From positions 1-64,000 of the forward strand of contig NZ_JAGFBU010000006.1 in NCBI RefSeq assembly GCF_017948675.1: 64,000 nt of DNA, in the 5' to 3' direction. The notes under the pieces were generated by a model. The model made no database searches. It saw only the letters and a list, made by a program, of their open reading frames with translations, and had not been told where the DNA came from. Numbering within the stretch: position 1 is the first letter of the stretch; each line of letters starts with the position of its first letter. The DNA is from Flavobacterium flabelliforme. Its GTDB lineage: Bacteria > Bacteroidota > Bacteroidia > Flavobacteriales > Flavobacteriaceae. Positions 9,119 to 18,768 of the stretch are shown one piece after another. The position numbers and the translations under genes were made by a program.

Positions 9119-9937
9119 TTATTTTTTTGTACTTCTGTAATGTCTGTAAGTATTAACGATTGTATTACCTGCCTCATCAATAGAGTAAGTTAAATCATCA
9201 ATTTTAGAAGTAAAAAAGTTATAAGAGATAATCGCTAAAGCAGAAGTAGAAATACCAGTAGCAGTATTAATCAATGCCTCAGAAATACCATTTGCAAGAG
9301 CAGCTTGATCTGGAGTACCAGCAGCAGATAAAGCACTAAATGCTTTAATCATCCCTGTTACTGTTCCTAATAAACCTGCAAGAGTACCTAAAGATACCAT
9401 AGTTGAAAGCACAGTCATGTGTTTTTCTAACATTGGCATTTCTAATGAAGTAACCTCTTCTATTTCTTTGTGAATAGTTTCAGCAGCAGCTTCACTATCT
9501 AATCCTTCATTTTTAACTTCTTGATATTTCAATAAAGCTGATTTTATTGGATTTGCAACAGAACCTTTTTGTTTATCACAAGCAGCGATAGCTGATTCAA
9601 TATTACCACTTTTAATATCATTTTGTACAGTTTTCATAAAAGTATCAAGGTTTCCTTTTCCTGCAGCTTTAGAAATTACTGCATAACGCTCAAATGAGAA
9701 AACGATAACAACTAATAACAAACCTAATAAAACAGGTACAATTGGACCTCCTTTATAAACCATTGCCAACATATTACCTGGTAATGGATGACCAGTATTA
9801 ACACCACCTTCAAAATTAGCACCATTACCCATTATGAAATTCCAAATCAACCATCCAACAAAAACACATGCTACAATAATGATTCCAGAAATCATTCCTC
9901 CACCGTTTGCGCTTTTTTCTTTTTTAACGTTTGCCAT
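9119..9937 (-). CDS. exbB: ExbB/TolQ/MotA proton-channel protein
   Basis: A 272-residue protein with three membrane segments (about 14-34, 60-82 and a long C-terminal pair from 165) and the conserved LGTLAGLLGTVTGMIKAF motif of the ExbB/TolQ family. I set the start at 9937 (MANVKKEK), which follows a strong A-rich leader; the frame stays open upstream to 10000 but that part looks non-coding. It is the first gene of the operon. A TAAATTTG box at 9999-10006 on the minus strand may be its -7 element. Confidence 0.92.
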   Translation of the reverse strand: MANVKKEKSANGGGMISGIIIVACVFVGWLIWNFIMGNGANFEGGVNTGHPLPGNMLAMVYKGGPIVPVLLGLLLVVIVFSFERYAVISKAAGKGNLDTFMKTVQNDIKSGNIESAIAACDKQKGSVANPIKSALLKYQEVKNEGLDSEAAAETIHKEIEEVTSLEMPMLEKHMTVLSTMVSLGTLAGLLGTVTGMIKAFSALSAAGTPDQAALANGISEALINTATGISTSALAIISYNFFTSKIDDLTYSIDEAGNTIVNTYRHYRSTKK

Positions 9938-10308
9938 TTTTTTTAATTTTAATAGTTTTAAATAAATTATCTTAGTTATATTAAACTTGTAGTGGAGCAA
10001 ATTTATATTTTTAGTTCAAATAAAAAAACTTTTTTTTATTTTATTGTCATTAAATTTATTTTAAAAACATATCTACACAACTATTTATTGCATTTATATC
10101 AGTATATGCAATTAAATTAAATGTTTCATGAGAAATAATTTACGTTTTTATGAATATTTAAAGTAATATTTCAAGATATCACTAGTCAAGCTATAAAGTA
10201 ATATTTTACGATATTAACAATATAAAAGCAGGAAAACTGCATTATACACTAAAATTGTTACTTCTAGAAAAATATAATATCTTGCGGATGATATTAATTT
10301 AAACTATT
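9938..10308. other. Divergent intergenic region exbB / HerA-like ATPase
   Basis: A 371-bp AT-rich spacer between divergent genes. It contains a minus-strand TAAATTTG box (9999-10006) for exbB and two near-identical 21-bp direct repeats (10159-10179 and 10194-10214). No gene was recognised. Confidence 0.6.
10159..10214. promoter_or_regulatory. Paired 21-bp direct repeats, possible operator
   Basis: Two copies of TAAAGTAATATTT followed by an 8-base tail match at 19 of 21 positions and start 35 bp apart. Each holds a partial dyad (AATAT/ATATT). They lie about 95 bp before the HerA-like gene and 150 bp before the exbB box. The geometry suggests a protein-binding site; the binding protein is unknown. 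Confidence 0.4.
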
Positions 10309-11823
10309 ATGGGTAGAAAAGAGGATTTTGTAAAACATATTTCAGAAGGATACAACTTCAAAGGAGAAAGTATCATATTAGGCGGAGCCATACTTGATGG
10401 AGAAGCACTCGCAGATGCACCTATTAAAATTCCATTAAAAACTTTAAATCGTCATGGTTTAATCGCGGGAGCTACAGGAACTGGTAAAACCAAAACAATT
10501 CAGGTATTATCAGAACAGTTGTCTAGTTATGGAATCCCAGTTTTAATGATGGACATTAAGGGGGATTTTAGCGGAATAGCAAAAGAAGGCGAAGAGAAAT
10601 CATTTATTACAGAACGCCACAATAAGATTAATATCCCGTATAGCACAGCAAGCTTCCCTGTTGAATTGCTAACTTTATCTGAGCAAAATGGAGTGCGTTT
10701 GCGCGCTACTATTTCTGAGTTTGGACCCGTATTGTTTTCAAGAATTTTAAACTTAAATGATACTCAATCTGGTGTAATCTCTGTTATATTTAAATATTGT
10801 GATGATAACAAAATGCCTCTATTAGATTTAAAGGACATTAAAAAAGTAATTAACTATATTACCGAGGAAGGAAAAAGTGAGATCGAACAACATTACGGCA
10901 AGATTTCTACATCAACGACAGGAACGATATTAAGAAAAATAATTGAACTTGAACAACAAGGAGCTGATCTTTTTTTTGGTGAAATGTCATTTGATGTAGA
11001 AGATTTAATGCGTATTGATAAAAATGGGAAAGGCTACGTCAGTATTTTAAGATTGACTGACATACAAGATAAACCGAAGTTGTTTTCTACATTTATACTA
11101 AGTCTTTTAGCTGAAATTTATCAACAAATGCCAGAAAAAGGAGATGCTGATCAATCAGAATTAGTCATTTTTATTGATGAAGCGCATTTGATTTTTAATG
11201 AAGCCAGCAAGGTTTTATTAGAACAAATTGAGACTATTGTAAAACTAATTCGTTCTAAAGGGATCGGAATTTATTTTATTACCCAAAACCCAATGGATAT
11301 TCCCAGTGGAGTTTTGGCACAACTAGGATTGAAAATTCAACATGCTTTAAGAGCCTTTACGGCTAATGACCGAAAAGCAATAAAGCAGACTGCAGATAAT
11401 TACCCTAGTTCTGCTTATTATAAAACTGACGAAATACTAACTAGCCTTGGAATAGGAGAAGCTCTTGTTACCGCATTGAATGAAAAAGGAATCCCTACAC
11501 CTCTTGCTGCTACAATGATGCGTGCGCCCATGAGTAGAATGGACATCCTAACAGAAAGTGAAATACAGGAAATCAATATTAATTCAAAATTAGTTAAAAA
11601 ATATAGCGAGCTCATTGATCGTGAAAGCGCTTATGAAATTCTAAATAAAAAAATCGCTCATGCTGAAGAAGAATTTGCAACAGAAAATCAAAAGGCAGAA
11701 AAAAAACAACCTGAAGGTCCTAGTACAGCAACTGTTGTAGGCAAATCAGTTATAAAAGTACTTACAAGCGCCACTTTTATAAGAGGAGTATTTGGAGTAC
11801 TAAATAAAATGTTTAAAAAATAA
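10309..11823 (+). CDS. HerA-like / DUF853 ATPase
   Basis: A 504-residue P-loop ATPase. The Walker A motif is GATGTGKT (about 54-61) and the Walker B region is VIFIDEAHLIF (about 285-295); a region near 330 carries an AQLGLKIQHALRAF sensor-type segment. It matches the DUF853 branch of HerA/FtsK-like helicases, whose role is not established. The C terminus is helical and lysine-rich. It is monocistronic, with a terminator directly after it. Confidence 0.88.
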   Translation: MGRKEDFVKHISEGYNFKGESIILGGAILDGEALADAPIKIPLKTLNRHGLIAGATGTGKTKTIQVLSEQLSSYGIPVLMMDIKGDFSGIAKEGEEKSFITERHNKINIPYSTASFPVELLTLSEQNGVRLRATISEFGPVLFSRILNLNDTQSGVISVIFKYCDDNKMPLLDLKDIKKVINYITEEGKSEIEQHYGKISTSTTGTILRKIIELEQQGADLFFGEMSFDVEDLMRIDKNGKGYVSILRLTDIQDKPKLFSTFILSLLAEIYQQMPEKGDADQSELVIFIDEAHLIFNEASKVLLEQIETIVKLIRSKGIGIYFITQNPMDIPSGVLAQLGLKIQHALRAFTANDRKAIKQTADNYPSSAYYKTDEILTSLGIGEALVTALNEKGIPTPLAATMMRAPMSRMDILTESEIQEININSKLVKKYSELIDRESAYEILNKKIAHAEEEFATENQKAEKKQPEGPSTATVVGKSVIKVLTSATFIRGVFGVLNKMFKK

Positions 11824-11831
11824 AAATTACT

Positions 11832-11872
11832 AATCCCTTTTTAAAACCTCATTTAAAAAAGGGATTTTTTTA
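11832..11872 (+). terminator. Terminator after the HerA-like gene
   Basis: The stem AATCCCTTTTT/AAAAAAGGGATT is followed by T7 on the plus strand, about 10 nt past the stop. Confidence 0.85.
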
Positions 11873-11884
11873 TAAAATCTAGTT

Positions 11885-12247
11885 ATGAAAAAATACTTTA
11901 TCCAAAAATCTCCTTTCGTATTTCCTACTACTGATGGAAAATTAATTGAAGAGCATCATGGGCTAGTAGCAACTAATAATTCCGAAATTTCCATTGCGCA
12001 CATGGTTGCACCACCACATTGGAAAGAACCTTTTCAAACTCCTGAATTTGAAGAATATACTTATATCATAAAAGGCAAAAAGCAATTTATAATTAGGGAT
12101 GAGATTATTATTTTAGAAGCTGGACAATCTATCAAAATAGATAAGAACACACGAGTTCAGTATTCTAATCCTTTTGATGAAATATGCGAATATATTGCCA
12201 TTTGTACTCCAGCATTTTCTATAGAAAAAGTTAATAGAGAAGAATGA
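11885..12247 (+). CDS. Cupin-domain protein
   Basis: A 120-residue single-domain cupin: PEFEEYTYIIKGKKQF matches the first cupin motif and the later stretch (EAGQSIKIDKNTRVQYSNP) the second. The family holds enzymes and small-molecule binders. The histidine set normally used for metal binding is incomplete (PPHW upstream, no clear final His), so metal dependence is uncertain. It lies 42 bp before ndh, so the two may be co-transcribed. Confidence 0.8.
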   Translation: MKKYFIQKSPFVFPTTDGKLIEEHHGLVATNNSEISIAHMVAPPHWKEPFQTPEFEEYTYIIKGKKQFIIRDEIIILEAGQSIKIDKNTRVQYSNPFDEICEYIAICTPAFSIEKVNREE

Positions 12248-12289
12248 ATCTTTTAAAAATTATATCTTTATACCTATAACTAAAAAGGC

Positions 12290-13549
12290 ATGAAAATTCA
12301 AAAAAAAATTATAATTGTTGGAGCTGGTTTTGCTGGCTTGCGTTTGGCTCAGGATTTACAAAATAGCGACTTTGATGTATTATTAATTGACAAGAATAAT
12401 TATCATCAATTCCAGCCATTAATGTATCAAGTAGCAACTGCAAGGCTTGAACCTGCAAGCATCTCTTTTCCCTTAAGAAAAGTATTTCAACACTCTAAAA
12501 ACGTGAGAATTAGAATCGCGAGTGTTTTAGGTGTAGATACACAAAATAAAATATTAAAAACGTCAATAGCTGATTTTGATTACGATCATCTTATCATTTC
12601 ATTTGGTTGTTCAACCAACTATTTCGGAAACGCTGAAATAGAGAAATTTGCTTACCCAATGAAATCTGTTCCTGAGGCTATCCAATTGCGAAATCATATC
12701 TTACAGACATTTGAAGACGCTTTAATGGTAGATGGAGACCAATTACAAGCTTTAATGAATTTTGTAATTGTAGGAGGTGGACCAACAGGTGTAGAACTTG
12801 CTGGTGCATTAGCAGAAATGAAAAGAAATATTCTTCCTAAAGATTATCCAGATAAGGATTTCTCTAAATTGACTATTTATTTGCTTGAGGGATCACCTAA
12901 TGTTTTAAACCCAATGAGTGGTGACTCACAAAAAATGTCACGAAAATATTTAGAGGAATTGGGTGTAATTGTAAAAACAAGTTCAATTGTAAGTAAATAT
13001 GATGGTAAAATAGTCACTTTGCAAAGTGGAGAAATCATCGAATCTAATAACGTAGTTTGGGCAGCAGGAATAGTTGGAAATGCTCTTGAAGGAATTCCTT
13101 CGGAATGTATCACGAGAGGCAATCGATTTCTTGTTAATCGATTTAATGAAGTAGAAAATCTAAACGGTGTTTACGCTTTAGGTGATATTGCTTTTATGTC
13201 TACTCCTAAATACCCAAATGGGCATCCACAAGTTGCTAGTGTTGCGATTGAACAAGCTAAAGTATTGGCCGAAAATTTTAAACGAAGTATAAAAAACAAA
13301 CCTAGAATCGAATATGAATATCACGATAAAGGTTCTATGGCAACTGTTGGCAAAAGAAAAGCTGTAGTCGATTTGCCTAAATTTAGTTTTCAAGGTAGAT
13401 TAGCTTGGTTCACTTGGATGTTTATTCACTTAATGTTGATTTTAAGTGTAAAAAACAAACTCTCTATTTTTATCAATTGGATGTTTAGTTACTTTAATAA
13501 CGACAGTACATTACGAGTCATATTAAAATCTGCTTCAAAAAATAAATAA
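12290..13549 (+). CDS. ndh: Type II NADH dehydrogenase (NDH-2)
   Basis: A 419-residue FAD-dependent oxidoreductase of the NDH-2 family, which passes electrons from NADH to quinone without pumping protons. It shows the FAD-binding GAGFAG (residues 11-16), the NNYHQFQPLMYQVATA segment near 40 typical of NDH-2, a second dinucleotide motif VGGGPTGVELAG (about 161-172), and the ALGDIAFM motif near 300. The C terminus has a hydrophobic WFTWMFIHLMLIL helix that anchors the enzyme in the membrane. Confidence 0.92.
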   Translation: MKIQKKIIIVGAGFAGLRLAQDLQNSDFDVLLIDKNNYHQFQPLMYQVATARLEPASISFPLRKVFQHSKNVRIRIASVLGVDTQNKILKTSIADFDYDHLIISFGCSTNYFGNAEIEKFAYPMKSVPEAIQLRNHILQTFEDALMVDGDQLQALMNFVIVGGGPTGVELAGALAEMKRNILPKDYPDKDFSKLTIYLLEGSPNVLNPMSGDSQKMSRKYLEELGVIVKTSSIVSKYDGKIVTLQSGEIIESNNVVWAAGIVGNALEGIPSECITRGNRFLVNRFNEVENLNGVYALGDIAFMSTPKYPNGHPQVASVAIEQAKVLAENFKRSIKNKPRIEYEYHDKGSMATVGKRKAVVDLPKFSFQGRLAWFTWMFIHLMLILSVKNKLSIFINWMFSYFNNDSTLRVILKSASKNK

Positions 13550-13552
13550 ACT

Positions 13553-13583
13553 AAAAAGGCTCTGAAAAATCAGGGTCTTTTTT
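13553..13583 (+). terminator. Terminator after ndh
   Basis: The stem AAAGGCTCTGA/TCAGGGTCTTT with a short loop, followed by T residues, begins within 5 nt of the ndh stop. Confidence 0.8.
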
Positions 13584-14111
13584 ATTTATAACCAATATTC
13601 ATACTTCCTTTTAAAAATAAAAATCAATTGGTTTTGATAATTTTATATTCACAAAGTAATATTATGTAAAAACTAAGATCCGTTTTTATCGTAAACTTGA
13701 CAATAAGAAACTTAACTATTTCGATAATTTAGAAACTAAATTTCCTTTCCGTTTAAAATGTTTTAAGCCTTTCTAATCAGTTATTTATTATTTATTTGTA
13801 AATATTCTTTATTTATTATTAAATGATATGTTTATAAATGGTAAGAAAAAAACTTTCAAAAGCGCAATTAAATTAAAATTCTCATTTCATAACCAAGTAA
13901 ATTAATGTAAGAAAAAATATCGTTTTTTTTAATTAAACTGACAACCATTCTCCCTTAAATATGTATTTTTGATGACTAAATTTCTCTTTTAAATTTATAA
14001 CATTAAAAACAAAGTATTTTTTTTATTACTAAAAATTTAAAGAATTTATTAATACTCTATTGAAAAGAGAAGTGAAATATTGACTATCAACAGAATTACA
14101 GCTAAATTAAA
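13584..14111. other. AT-rich gap without a recognised gene
   Basis: About 530 bp of AT-rich sequence with no supported coding region. A TATTTTTG box at 13964-13971 resembles a -7 element for the barrel gene at 14112, but no good -33 element is at the right distance. Confidence 0.5.
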
Positions 14112-14660
14112 ATGAAAAAAACAATACTTTTATTATGTTTATTATACGCAGGAAACCTATTTTCTCAAGCCTGGGATGAAACTTTTGATGCTAAATATTC
14201 CATTGGAGCCACAATTCAAAATAAAGGAATAGGCGCTGAAATTGGTAGTGAGATAGGCATTTCAAATTACTTATCAGTAGCAATCAATGTTGGTTATGTA
14301 ATAAAGACAGAACCTTTAGAGCCCATTTATGATGGGTGGGGTATAAATATTAATAATAGTAAAAATGCTGATTCATTTGAAAAAATGAATATGGCTGCAT
14401 CACTTAATCTTCACCTTACGCCTTTTTTCAAAATGGATGGAGAAAAGATAGACATGTCAGTCGGTGGAGTAGTCGGAATTAATGGTATTGGTGGACAAGC
14501 AGGATTTAAATATTATTTTTCAGAAAATTTTGGACTCTATTTTAGCGGATATTGTCCCATAGTTAAAAAGAGATTCTTTATAGAAGAATCATCTGCAAGA
14601 ATTTATTATGATTTTTATACTCAGCCTGTTGCAAGCCTTGGTATTTCTTTTAGTCTATAA
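14112..14660 (+). CDS. Secreted outer-membrane beta-barrel-like protein
   Basis: A 182-residue protein with a signal peptide ending near LFSQ (residue 19) and alternating hydrophobic/polar strands rich in Gly, Phe and Tyr, ending in a strand with a terminal aromatic region (VASLGISFSL). This is the profile of a small outer-membrane barrel and resembles short DUF6646-type Flavobacterium proteins, but that assignment is tentative. The gene stands alone. Confidence 0.7.
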   Translation: MKKTILLLCLLYAGNLFSQAWDETFDAKYSIGATIQNKGIGAEIGSEIGISNYLSVAINVGYVIKTEPLEPIYDGWGININNSKNADSFEKMNMAASLNLHLTPFFKMDGEKIDMSVGGVVGINGIGGQAGFKYYFSENFGLYFSGYCPIVKKRFFIEESSARIYYDFYTQPVASLGISFSL

Positions 14661-14781
14661 ATGAAATTTATTGATTCCTTTTTGATTTATCAGAACATAA
14701 AGTAGGTTTTCAATGAAGACTAAATTTAGTTTTGAACCATTACAATTGTAATACAACTAGTATTGTGTTACTTACAGATAT

Positions 14782-14817
14782 AAAAAAAGGGTTCTGAATT
14801 TTCAGAGCCCTTTTTAT
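14782..14817. terminator. Bidirectional terminator between barrel gene and kmo
   Basis: The stem AAAAGGGTTCTGA/TCAGAGCCCTTTT has runs of A and T on both sides and lies between the convergent barrel gene and kmo; it almost touches the kmo stop at 14818. Confidence 0.85.
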
Positions 14818-16155
14818 TTACTTTAATAATTCTAAAATCTTATTTTCAACTGCTACTGAATCCCAGATTTTATCAATATTGTCCATTTTCAGTACTTGTT
14901 CCATTATTTCGTTTTGATAATCACCTATCGCTAATGCTTCAGCATAAGGACGATCACTAAAAGTGACTCTACTGTATAATGGAATCCATTTTTCAGGATG
15001 TTTGTCTGAGAACCATTTTTCAATTTTCTTCTGTAAAAGGAAATTTTCATCTGCAGTTTTAGAACTCATTTCTAAAAAATTACGATAAGAAAGTTCCGCA
15101 ATAGCATCTGCATTTGGTTTGCGTGATTTTTCATATTCTGAAAAAATAGTTACCCAATCATCGTCATATTTTTCGATCATCTCATGAAGCACAGTAATGT
15201 CTTCAAAACCAGCATTCATTCCTTGTCCATAAAAAGGAACAATAGCATGGCTTGCATCACCTATTAAGGCCACTTTGTCTTTATATGTCCAAGGAAAACA
15301 TTTCATGGTAACCAGCGTGCTTGTAGGATTATTGAAAAAATCTTCGGTAAGTTTCGGGATTACATCAATTGTATCTGGCAAATTTTTCTCAAAAAAGGCT
15401 TCAACAGATGCTTTGTCTTTTAATGACTCAAAGGAGTTTTCCCCTTTAAAAGGCATAAATAAAGTGCACGTAAAACTACCATCAAGATTTGGCAATGCAA
15501 TTAACATATACTCGCCTCGTGGCCAGATATGGAAAGAATTTTTATCTAATTTATGTGTTCCATCATGGTTTGCAGGAATGTTTAATTCTTTATAACCAAT
15601 AGGTAAAAATTCTTGCGAATAATCAAACATACTTTGACGCTGCATGCGGTGACGAATTCTAGAGAACGCACCATCTGCACCAAAAACTATATCATATTTT
15701 TTATCCTCCCAAGCACCACGTTCTGTCTCGCCACTGTGAAGTGTTGCATCATCAAGAGAAACATCCCAAATTTTTTGCTCAAAAAAGAATTCTGCTCCTT
15801 CGGCTTCCGCCAAATCAATCATTTTTCTATTCAAAACTCCTCTAGATATAGAGTAAATTGATTCTCCTTCTTGACCGTAATTCTGAAAATTTAGTTTGTC
15901 TACTAAATGGATAGCCCGTTTATCCATTGGAATTGCTATTTCTCGTATTACGTCACCAATATTCACTGCATCAAGCGCTTTCCAGCCCCGATTAGACATC
16001 GCTAAATTAATAGAGCGACCGGAAAATTGTATTTTTCTAATATCTGGACTGCGATCATAAACATGAACTTCATGACCTGCTCTACGTAGATAAATAGCTA
16101 ATAAAGATCCTACTAATCCAGAACCTACAACAGCTATTTTTTTTGAATTTTGCAT
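14818..16155 (-). CDS. kmo: Kynurenine 3-monooxygenase
   Basis: A 445-residue flavoprotein of the KMO family, which hydroxylates L-kynurenine at C3 with NADPH and O2. It has the FAD-binding GSGLVGS (11-17), the KMO-typical GRSINLAMSNRG segment near 47-58, and GDASHAIVPFYGQGMNAGFE (about 296-315) of aromatic hydroxylases. Kynureninase lies 7 kb away on the same strand, which supports a kynurenine route in this organism. It is 57 bp downstream of the penicillin-acylase-type gene and probably co-transcribed with it. Confidence 0.93.
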   Translation of the reverse strand: MQNSKKIAVVGSGLVGSLLAIYLRRAGHEVHVYDRSPDIRKIQFSGRSINLAMSNRGWKALDAVNIGDVIREIAIPMDKRAIHLVDKLNFQNYGQEGESIYSISRGVLNRKMIDLAEAEGAEFFFEQKIWDVSLDDATLHSGETERGAWEDKKYDIVFGADGAFSRIRHRMQRQSMFDYSQEFLPIGYKELNIPANHDGTHKLDKNSFHIWPRGEYMLIALPNLDGSFTCTLFMPFKGENSFESLKDKASVEAFFEKNLPDTIDVIPKLTEDFFNNPTSTLVTMKCFPWTYKDKVALIGDASHAIVPFYGQGMNAGFEDITVLHEMIEKYDDDWVTIFSEYEKSRKPNADAIAELSYRNFLEMSSKTADENFLLQKKIEKWFSDKHPEKWIPLYSRVTFSDRPYAEALAIGDYQNEIMEQVLKMDNIDKIWDSVAVENKILELLK

Positions 16156-16212
16156 TAATTATATTTAAAAAGTTCTACGAAATTACTAATTTAAAACTGG
16201 AAGAGCTTTGAA

Positions 16213-18606
16213 CTATTTCTTTTTAACTGGCATAAATACCAATTTTGTTGAAGTTCTAACTATCTCCTCTTTATTTAGCATCATTCGTCTGAATTTACCC
16301 GCATTATAAAGTTCTGCTTGATCGCTATAATGTGCGCTTAATGGATTTCCCGATTGACCTGTAGGCAAAATGCTCCAACTATTTTCTATGTCAGAAAAGT
16401 CAACAATTCTCCTAGTAGAAGGGCCGCCTTTTACTTTATAATTGCCATCATCAGTAAAATCAAAGAATAAATTATTAATAACCTCTGTAGAACCTGACAC
16501 TTCGTAAGGTCCGACATTAAAAAATCCTCTAAGAGCGGCAACTTTTCCTAATGGATGCTCATGCTCTACGGTATGAACTTTATTCCAAGTCCAATCTGCA
16601 ACCGTATTTCCCAGTTGTTTTTCAAGTGCTACAATTGATTCTTTATATGATTTTGATATGATTTGACTTCTTGTTTCCTTACTATTTTTGGTTCTTATAT
16701 CATCCCACCAAAGCGATTTTTCATTCGTAATTTGTTTGGCTATAATTTGTTTTACAACATGCGTTCCTAAAAATTGCTGAAAATTTTCTGGACCTAATTC
16801 ATCTTCAAATGTATTTTTTAAATAATTAAAAATCCATTTATTATAAATGGTAGGTGCTACATCATTTAGATTATTAGAACCTTTCCAATCTTTTAAAACA
16901 ACTAACGCTTGCTTTTCTGTTTCCGAAAGTGATTTCTCCTCTATATTTGAAATTAAATTGACAACTACATCAGGAGCAACGGCTGATGTGTTGTCAAAAA
17001 TCATAGTTCCTACAGCTGCCATATCCCAGTCTGATTTAGGATCTAGTAATTGCGTAATTCTTTTAGCACGATCTTCTGGTAGATAATAACCAGGATAATT
17101 ATAACCTTCAATAGCTTCGGGTTGATTGTTAGCCGAATAAACATAATTCCACCTTGGGTTTTCAGCAGATGGATTTTTAGAAAAATCTAAATATTCCTTA
17201 ATGTCCTCTTTACCACTAGCTCCATCCAAAACAAAATTAGTATTTACACCTTCATTGTGCTTGTACAATTTTCCTGTTGCCCACCAGGCTACATTTCCTT
17301 TTGCATCTCCATACATAACATTTAGGCCTGGAGCCGCAATTAATGAAACTCCTTTTTGAAAATCTGCTATGCCCTTAGCATGTGATAATTGATACACTGC
17401 TTCTAAAATCTGAATAGGTTGTTGGGTGTAAATCCAAGACATTGCCACAGGTTTGTCTGTTTGCAATCCTTCAATTAAATCATTTACAACAGGACCATGA
17501 CGCGTTATTTTTACATTTAAAGCAACATCTTCAGCATCTTTTACTTTGATTGTTTTTTTTCGTACCTCATAGGCACTATATCCATTTGGAGTTTTATATA
17601 AATTGCCGTCGTTGGGATTGTTCTCTTCCTGATAGAGATCAACATCATCATTTTCAAACATTGTTAATCCATAAGCATATTCTCTATTATGTCCCAATAA
17701 CGGAAAAGGTGTTCCTGCCAAATACGAACCATATAACTCAAATTCTGGAGTTACAATATGTGCCTCATACCAAGTTCCTGGCTGAGAAAAACCAATATGA
17801 GGATCATTTGCAAAAATAACTTTCCCATTTTTTGTTTTCTTAGGTGCAATTACCCAACTGTTACTTCCTATAAAAGGAGAAACGGGTGATTTATCTAAAA
17901 GAGCGGCAATTGTTTTTGATATTGCAGCATATTCTTGGGGTCTGTCTTTTACATTTTTTATTTTTGTAGTGTTAAATGAACCATCCAGACCAAAATCCTT
18001 TAGATAATCCATGCCAAACTTATTTCTTATGTCCGTCATAAGAGGGTCTGATTTTTGGGCAATTGCAAAACTAAAAGACATATATCCAAAAATATTATAG
18101 ACATCTTTTAAGGTGAATTTTTCTTTTTTAATACCTAATATACTAAATTCAACTGGAGTTTTTCCCTCCTCTAAATATTGATTTATACCGTCTAAATAGG
18201 ACATAGTCAATTGATATTCTGGACTGTTTTTATCTAAGGCTTCTATTGCTTTCGCAGACGCCTCTTCAATTCCTAGACCCGCAAAGAATTGATCATTTTT
18301 TAAGGTTACAGATCCAAAAATAGCAGACAAACGACCTGAAGCAATTCTACGCATTACTTCCATTTGCCACAATCGATCTTGCGCATGCACGTAACCCAAA
18401 GCAACCATTGCATCCTTTGAATTAGCAGCATAAATATGCGGCACACCAAATTCATCAAAATAAACCGTTGTTTCTTTGTTAATATTTTTTAATTGTTGCT
18501 CTCCTTCATATTGGGGTTTTAAATAAAAACCATAAATAAATCCTGCAACCACAGTTAGGATAACCAATGAAAGTAAAACGAGAAGAATCTTTTTAAATAT
18601 TTTCAT
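16213..18606 (-). CDS. Penicillin acylase family protein (Ntn hydrolase)
   Basis: A 797-residue exported amidase of the penicillin/acyl-homoserine-lactone acylase family. The N terminus has a membrane helix or signal (about 5-27). Family members are cleaved into two chains, the second starting at a nucleophilic serine; here the serine is Ser248 in IGSNSW, followed by FANDPHIGFSQPGTWYEAHI. The alpha-chain YVHAQDRLWQMEVMRR segment (about 72-87) also fits. The substrate may be a beta-lactam, acyl-homoserine lactone or other amide and cannot be told from sequence. It is upstream of kmo. Confidence 0.9.
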   Translation of the reverse strand: MKIFKKILLVLLSLVILTVVAGFIYGFYLKPQYEGEQQLKNINKETTVYFDEFGVPHIYAANSKDAMVALGYVHAQDRLWQMEVMRRIASGRLSAIFGSVTLKNDQFFAGLGIEEASAKAIEALDKNSPEYQLTMSYLDGINQYLEEGKTPVEFSILGIKKEKFTLKDVYNIFGYMSFSFAIAQKSDPLMTDIRNKFGMDYLKDFGLDGSFNTTKIKNVKDRPQEYAAISKTIAALLDKSPVSPFIGSNSWVIAPKKTKNGKVIFANDPHIGFSQPGTWYEAHIVTPEFELYGSYLAGTPFPLLGHNREYAYGLTMFENDDVDLYQEENNPNDGNLYKTPNGYSAYEVRKKTIKVKDAEDVALNVKITRHGPVVNDLIEGLQTDKPVAMSWIYTQQPIQILEAVYQLSHAKGIADFQKGVSLIAAPGLNVMYGDAKGNVAWWATGKLYKHNEGVNTNFVLDGASGKEDIKEYLDFSKNPSAENPRWNYVYSANNQPEAIEGYNYPGYYLPEDRAKRITQLLDPKSDWDMAAVGTMIFDNTSAVAPDVVVNLISNIEEKSLSETEKQALVVLKDWKGSNNLNDVAPTIYNKWIFNYLKNTFEDELGPENFQQFLGTHVVKQIIAKQITNEKSLWWDDIRTKNSKETRSQIISKSYKESIVALEKQLGNTVADWTWNKVHTVEHEHPLGKVAALRGFFNVGPYEVSGSTEVINNLFFDFTDDGNYKVKGGPSTRRIVDFSDIENSWSILPTGQSGNPLSAHYSDQAELYNAGKFRRMMLNKEEIVRTSTKLVFMPVKKK

Positions 18607-18742
18607 CTTTAGATATATTGAAAAACAAATATATAGGATTTAAAACTATTTTTTTACGCAGTTTGAAAGAAACAAATTTAAATAATTTAACGATCTATTT
18701 TAAATTTTGTTTAATTTATTTTAAAATTAATTAAACAAAAAG

Positions 18743-18750
18743 TATCTTTG
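18743..18750 (+). promoter_or_regulatory. Possible -7 box for the flavin reductase-photolyase operon
   Basis: TATCTTTG matches TAnnTTTG and lies 18 bp before the ATG at 18769. A TTTG at 18706-18709 is too far for a normal -33 element, so only the -7 box is supported. Confidence 0.45.
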
Positions 18751-18768
18751 TTTTAAATTATACGACTT

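Noticed and set aside
9938..10000. Upstream extension of exbB
   Set aside because: AT-rich sequence with no exbB-like residues, and a better start and A-rich leader are at 9937.
13584..14111. Possible small RNA or gene in the AT-rich gap after ndh
   Set aside because: No promoter pair, hairpin series or coding pattern strong enough to support one.
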